Below the pieces are notes generated by a model. The model was given only the letters and a program-made list of their open reading frames with translations, did no database searches and had not been told where the DNA came from. Shown here one piece after another: positions 54,047 through 57,192 of a DNA stretch of 57,192 bases. The position numbers and the translations under genes were made by a program. The DNA comes from Bacteroidales bacterium (GTDB lineage Bacteria > Bacteroidota > Bacteroidia > Bacteroidales > P3), in contig JAGADZ010000046.1 of the NCBI GenBank assembly GCA_017613375.1, positions 1 to 57,192 on the forward strand, given 5' to 3'. Numbering within the stretch: position 1 is the first letter of the stretch; each line of letters starts with the position of its first letter.

Positions 54047-57000
54047 TTACTTCAAGTTTTTCTTGTCACCTACGACAAGATCTTGGTATTCGCGCAAACC
54101 TGTACCAGCAGGGATAAGGTGTCCCACGATGACATTTTCCTTCATGCCTTCGAGGAAATCCTGTTTGGCATTGATGGCAGCCTCGGTGAGAACCTTGGTT
54201 GTCTCCTGGAATGAAGCAGCGCTGATGAAACTCTTAGTCTGCAACGAAGCACGTGTAATACCTTGCAAAATCTGTTTTGCGGTGGCTGGCTTGGCTTCGC
54301 GTACAGTGACAAGCTTTTTATCCTGACGACGGAGATAAGAGTTCTCGTCGCGGAGCTTACGAGCGGTGATAATCTGACCATTCTCGAGAGTCTCACTGTC
54401 ACCCTTGTCTTCAACGACCTTCATGCCGAAGATTTCATCGTTGGTCTCGTGGAAGTCAATCTTGTTGACAAGTTCGCCTTCAAGGAATCTGGTATCGCCC
54501 GGATCCTCGATTTCGACCTTGCGCATCATCTGACGCACGATAACCTCGAAATGCTTGTCGTTGATTTTCACACCCTGGAGACGATAGACCTCCTGAACCT
54601 CATTCACGATATACTCCTGAACTTTCATAGGACCCTTGACTGCCAAGATGTCGGCAGGAGTCACAGCACCCTCGGAGAGAGGCGTACCGGCCTTGACGTA
54701 GTCTTGGTCTTGTGCAAGAATCTGTTTGCTCGTACTGATGAGGTAGCTGCGCTGCTCACCAGTCTTGGAGGTAATAGTGATTTCACGGTTGTTACGTTTA
54801 AGCTTCTTGGCGATAGAAACGATACCGTCGATTTCAGCGACCACGGCAGGATCGGACGGGTTACGAGCCTCAAAGAGCTCTGTGACACGCGGCAGACCAC
54901 CGGTGATATCGCCTGCTTTGCCGAAGCTACGCGGAATCTTGACCATAATGTCACCAGCACGCAGCTGCTGTCCATTGTCGACACCGATATGGGCTCCAAC
55001 AGGCAAGTCGTATACCTTGAGGATATTACCCTCGTCGTCAACAATATTCAGGGTCGGGTTCTTTGTACGCTGACGCGACTCGATGATGACCTTGTCCTGA
55101 AGACCCGTCTGAGAATCGCTCTCGACACGATAGGTGACGTTCTCGATAACGTTCTCGAAACTAACCTTACCGTCGACTTCGGAGATAATAACCACGTTGT
55201 AGGGATCCCACTCAGCAATAAGGTCGCCACGCTTGACAGTCTCGCCTGCAAGCTTGAACAACTTGGCGCCGTAAGGCAACAGTGCTGAGAAAAGGGTGAC
55301 ATCTGTCTTGACGTCGACAATACGCATTTCTGCCGAACGGCCCATGACAATATTGTAACTCTCTCCCGAAGCGTCGGTATATGGGATTGAACGGAGCTCA
55401 TCGATTTCGAGACGACCCTCGTTGCGTGCTTCAATGCTTGATGTGGTACCGATATTGCCACCGGCAACACCACCGACGTGGAATGTACGGAGGGTCAGCT
55501 GTGTACCCGGCTCACCGATAGCTTGTGCGGCAATAACACCGACAGCCTCGCCTTTCTGGACCATCTTGCCAGTGGCAAGGTTACGGCCGTAGCACTTGGC
55601 ACAAACGCCGTGTTTTGCCTCGCAGGTGAGTACCGAACGGATTTCGACCTCTTCGATGTGGGCATCTTCAATCTTCTTGCAGATATCCTCAGTCAGCTCC
55701 TCACCAGCGGCAACGATAAGTTCGTCTGTCTCCGGATGATAGATATCGTGAACCGATGTACGGCCAAGAATCTTCTCGCTGAGGCTCTGGACGATATCCT
55801 CACCTTTCTTAAGAGCCGTCGTGGGCAATCCACGCAGAGTTCCGCAGTCTTCCTCGGTGATGATGACATCGTGTGCCACGTCGACCAAACGACGGGTAAG
55901 ATAACCGGCATCGGCAGTCTTCAAAGCGGTATCTGCCAAACCCTTACGGGCACCGTGGGTAGAGATAAAGTACTCAAGCACCGAAAGACCTTCCTTGAAG
56001 TTGGAGATAATCGGGTTCTCGATAATCTCGTTACCTGCAGCACCTGCCTTCTGAGGCTTGGCCATAAGGCCACGCATACCTGACAGCTGACGGATCTGCT
56101 CCTTGCTACCACGGGCACCAGAATCGTACATCATATAGATAGGATTGAAGCCCTGGTTGTCAGCCTTGAGACGTTTCATCAGCGTTTCGGTAAGCTGATT
56201 GTTGGTATTTGTCCAAATATCGATAACGTGGTTGTAACGTTCGTTATTGGTGATAAGACCCATTGCATACTGAGCCATAACCTCCTCAACCTCCTCATTG
56301 GCATGGTTGATCATCTGCTCTTTCTCGACGGGGATGATGACATCGCCAAGATTGAACGACAGACCTCCCTTGAAAGCCATACGATAACCCATTGACTTGA
56401 TATCGTCGAGGAAATTGGCTGTGACAGCATTGCCGCAGACAGTGAAAAGGTCTCCGATGATATCACGCAGGCTCTTCTTGCCCATCACTTGGTTGATATA
56501 ACCATAGGTGTGGGGAACGACCTGGTTGAAAATCACGCGACCCACAGTGGTACGCAGACGGTCTGTCTTGATATAATGGCCATTGGCGTCAACGACAGGA
56601 TACCCCTCTTTGTCGCGCAGCACCTCAAACTCGGTACGGCAACGTTGTTCACGCTCGGCATCATTCTCACAATCACGGTCGGTGAGGATTTTTCCATCGC
56701 GGTCTTTGATAACCTCCAAGAAAGAACGGTCGGTATGTACGAATGAATACTCGTCCTCGCCCTTGAAATCATTAAGGCGTACAGAGATACATGCATTCAA
56801 AGAAACTCTCTTCTCGTTGTAAGCGATAATAACCTCTTCAGGTGAATAGAAACGCTGACCTTCGCCCTTGACGACCTCCGTCTCGGTGGTACGGCGTGGT
56901 TTGGTCATGTAGTACAGACCAAGCACCATGTCCTGCGACGGCACAGTGATAGGAGCACCGTTGGCAGGATTGAGGATATTGTGGGTCGACAACATCAGGA

Positions 57001-57192
57001 GCTGAGCCTCCAGGATGGCGGCGTTGCCAAGCGGAACGTGGACAGCCATCTGGTCACCATCGAAGTCGGCATTGAAACCGGTACATACCAGAGGATGCAG
57101 ACGGATAGCCTTGCCTTCAACCAACTTGGGCTGGAATGCCTGAATACCAAGACGGTGAAGCGTAGGAGCACGGTTCAGCATGATAGGATGAC
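54047..57192 (-). CDS. rpoC: RNA polymerase beta' subunit, C-terminal three-quarters (runs off the window)
   Basis: The frame is open to the window edge, so the 5' end of the gene lies outside; about 1048 residues are present of an expected ~1430. The segment starts in the conserved [20 protein letters not shown] and contains the catalytic [14 protein letters not shown], whose three Asp bind the active-site magnesium. The second zinc site appears as CGTLRG, then [13 protein letters not shown]. The trigger loop region is [16 protein letters not shown]. The C-terminus [20 protein letters not shown] and [14 protein letters not shown] is complete. Other sigma-binding parts lie outside the window. 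A terminator follows directly. Confidence 0.97.
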   Translation of the reverse strand, partial: HPIMLNRAPTLHRLGIQAFQPKLVEGKAIRLHPLVCTGFNADFDGDQMAVHVPLGNAAILEAQLLMLSTHNILNPANGAPITVPSQDMVLGLYYMTKPRRTTETEVVKGEGQRFYSPEEVIIAYNEKRVSLNACISVRLNDFKGEDEYSFVHTDRSFLEVIKDRDGKILTDRDCENDAEREQRCRTEFEVLRDKEGYPVVDANGHYIKTDRLRTTVGRVIFNQVVPHTYGYINQVMGKKSLRDIIGDLFTVCGNAVTANFLDDIKSMGYRMAFKGGLSFNLGDVIIPVEKEQMINHANEEVEEVMAQYAMGLITNNERYNHVIDIWTNTNNQLTETLMKRLKADNQGFNPIYMMYDSGARGSKEQIRQLSGMRGLMAKPQKAGAAGNEIIENPIISNFKEGLSVLEYFISTHGARKGLADTALKTADAGYLTRRLVDVAHDVIITEEDCGTLRGLPTTALKKGEDIVQSLSEKILGRTSVHDIYHPETDELIVAAGEELTEDICKKIEDAHIEEVEIRSVLTCEAKHGVCAKCYGRNLATGKMVQKGEAVGVIAAQAIGEPGTQLTLRTFHVGGVAGGNIGTTSSIEARNEGRLEIDELRSIPYTDASGESYNIVMGRSAEMRIVDVKTDVTLFSALLPYGAKLFKLAGETVKRGDLIAEWDPYNVVIISEVDGKVSFENVIENVTYRVESDSQTGLQDKVIIESRQRTKNPTLNIVDDEGNILKVYDLPVGAHIGVDNGQQLRAGDIMVKIPRSFGKAGDITGGLPRVTELFEARNPSDPAVVAEIDGIVSIAKKLKRNNREITITSKTGEQRSYLISTSKQILAQDQDYVKAGTPLSEGAVTPADILAVKGPMKVQEYIVNEVQEVYRLQGVKINDKHFEVIVRQMMRKVEIEDPGDTRFLEGELVNKIDFHETNDEIFGMKVVEDKGDSETLENGQIITARKLRDENSYLRRQDKKLVTVREAKPATAKQILQGITRASLQTKSFISAASFQETTKVLTEAAINAKQDFLEGMKENVIVGHLIPAGTGLREYQDLVVGDKKNLK

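Noticed and set aside
1..57192. CRISPR arrays, tRNA or rRNA genes
   Set aside because: I found no regularly spaced direct repeats with unique spacers and no cloverleaf or rRNA sequence; the tandem units near 45440 have no spacers.

Overview
The window is chromosomal DNA from a Bacteroidota bacterium, almost certainly order Bacteroidales. It encodes SprA (the type IX secretion translocon), a giant protein with a C-terminal type A T9SS sorting domain, a TonB-dependent receptor with an N-terminal carboxypeptidase-regulatory-like domain, and several families largely confined to this phylum (DUF4248, DUF4294, DUF3467, fimbrillin-like lipoprotein). Several start regions carry the Bacteroidota -7 promoter motif TAnnTTTG, and starts lack strong Shine-Dalgarno sequences. 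The species cannot be named from sequence alone.

Layout. (1) 1-1377 is accessory: a truncated small HTH gene, a DUF4248 gene, and a three-gene DUF4160 / DUF2442 / XRE cassette that looks like a toxin-antitoxin-type module. (2) 1378-2245 has no gene; it holds strong hairpins and one copy of a ~0.5-kb dispersed repeat. (3) 2246-4321 (minus) is panC, a small membrane protein and a YciO-type YrdC-domain gene. (4) 4460-17110 (plus) is an M64 metallopeptidase, a beta-helix lipoprotein, ruvA, sprA and an alsT-type Na+/amino-acid symporter. A second, inverted copy of the dispersed repeat begins inside the last codons of alsT, so the two copies flank ~15 kb in opposite orientation. (5) 17998-33125 (plus) is a surface cassette: a 4112-residue T9SS cargo with about 34 YGGGN-like repeats, a 65-residue peptide gene, and a lipoprotein with a fimbrillin-like N-terminus and GLUG-like repeats. 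(6) 33222-38238 (plus) is RNase R with two short in-frame repeat insertions, a Na+/phosphate cotransporter and an MBL-fold hydrolase. (7) 38305-45289 holds an acyltransferase (minus), DUF4294, NlpC/P60, holA and a TonB receptor (plus), and ung (minus). (8) 45482-57192 is a minus-strand housekeeping run: glyoxalase-II-like, lysS, lpxK, namZ-like DUF1343, dut, clpP, trmD, M23/LysM peptidase, DUF3467 and the 3' three-quarters of rpoC.

How it fits together. SprA is the outer-membrane channel through which proteins with the C-terminal domain seen in the giant protein are exported, so machine and cargo lie within 3 kb of each other. LpxK, the NamZ-like protein, NlpC/P60 and M23 peptidases serve the envelope; RuvA, HolA, Ung and Dut serve DNA maintenance; RpoC, LysS, TrmD and RNase R serve gene expression. 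The most unusual items are the repeat-rich surface cassette with its tiny companion ORF, the inverted repeat that rewrites the alsT C-terminus, the microrepeat insertions in RNase R, and a separate TGAGGTATGAGG-type repeat at three gene ends.
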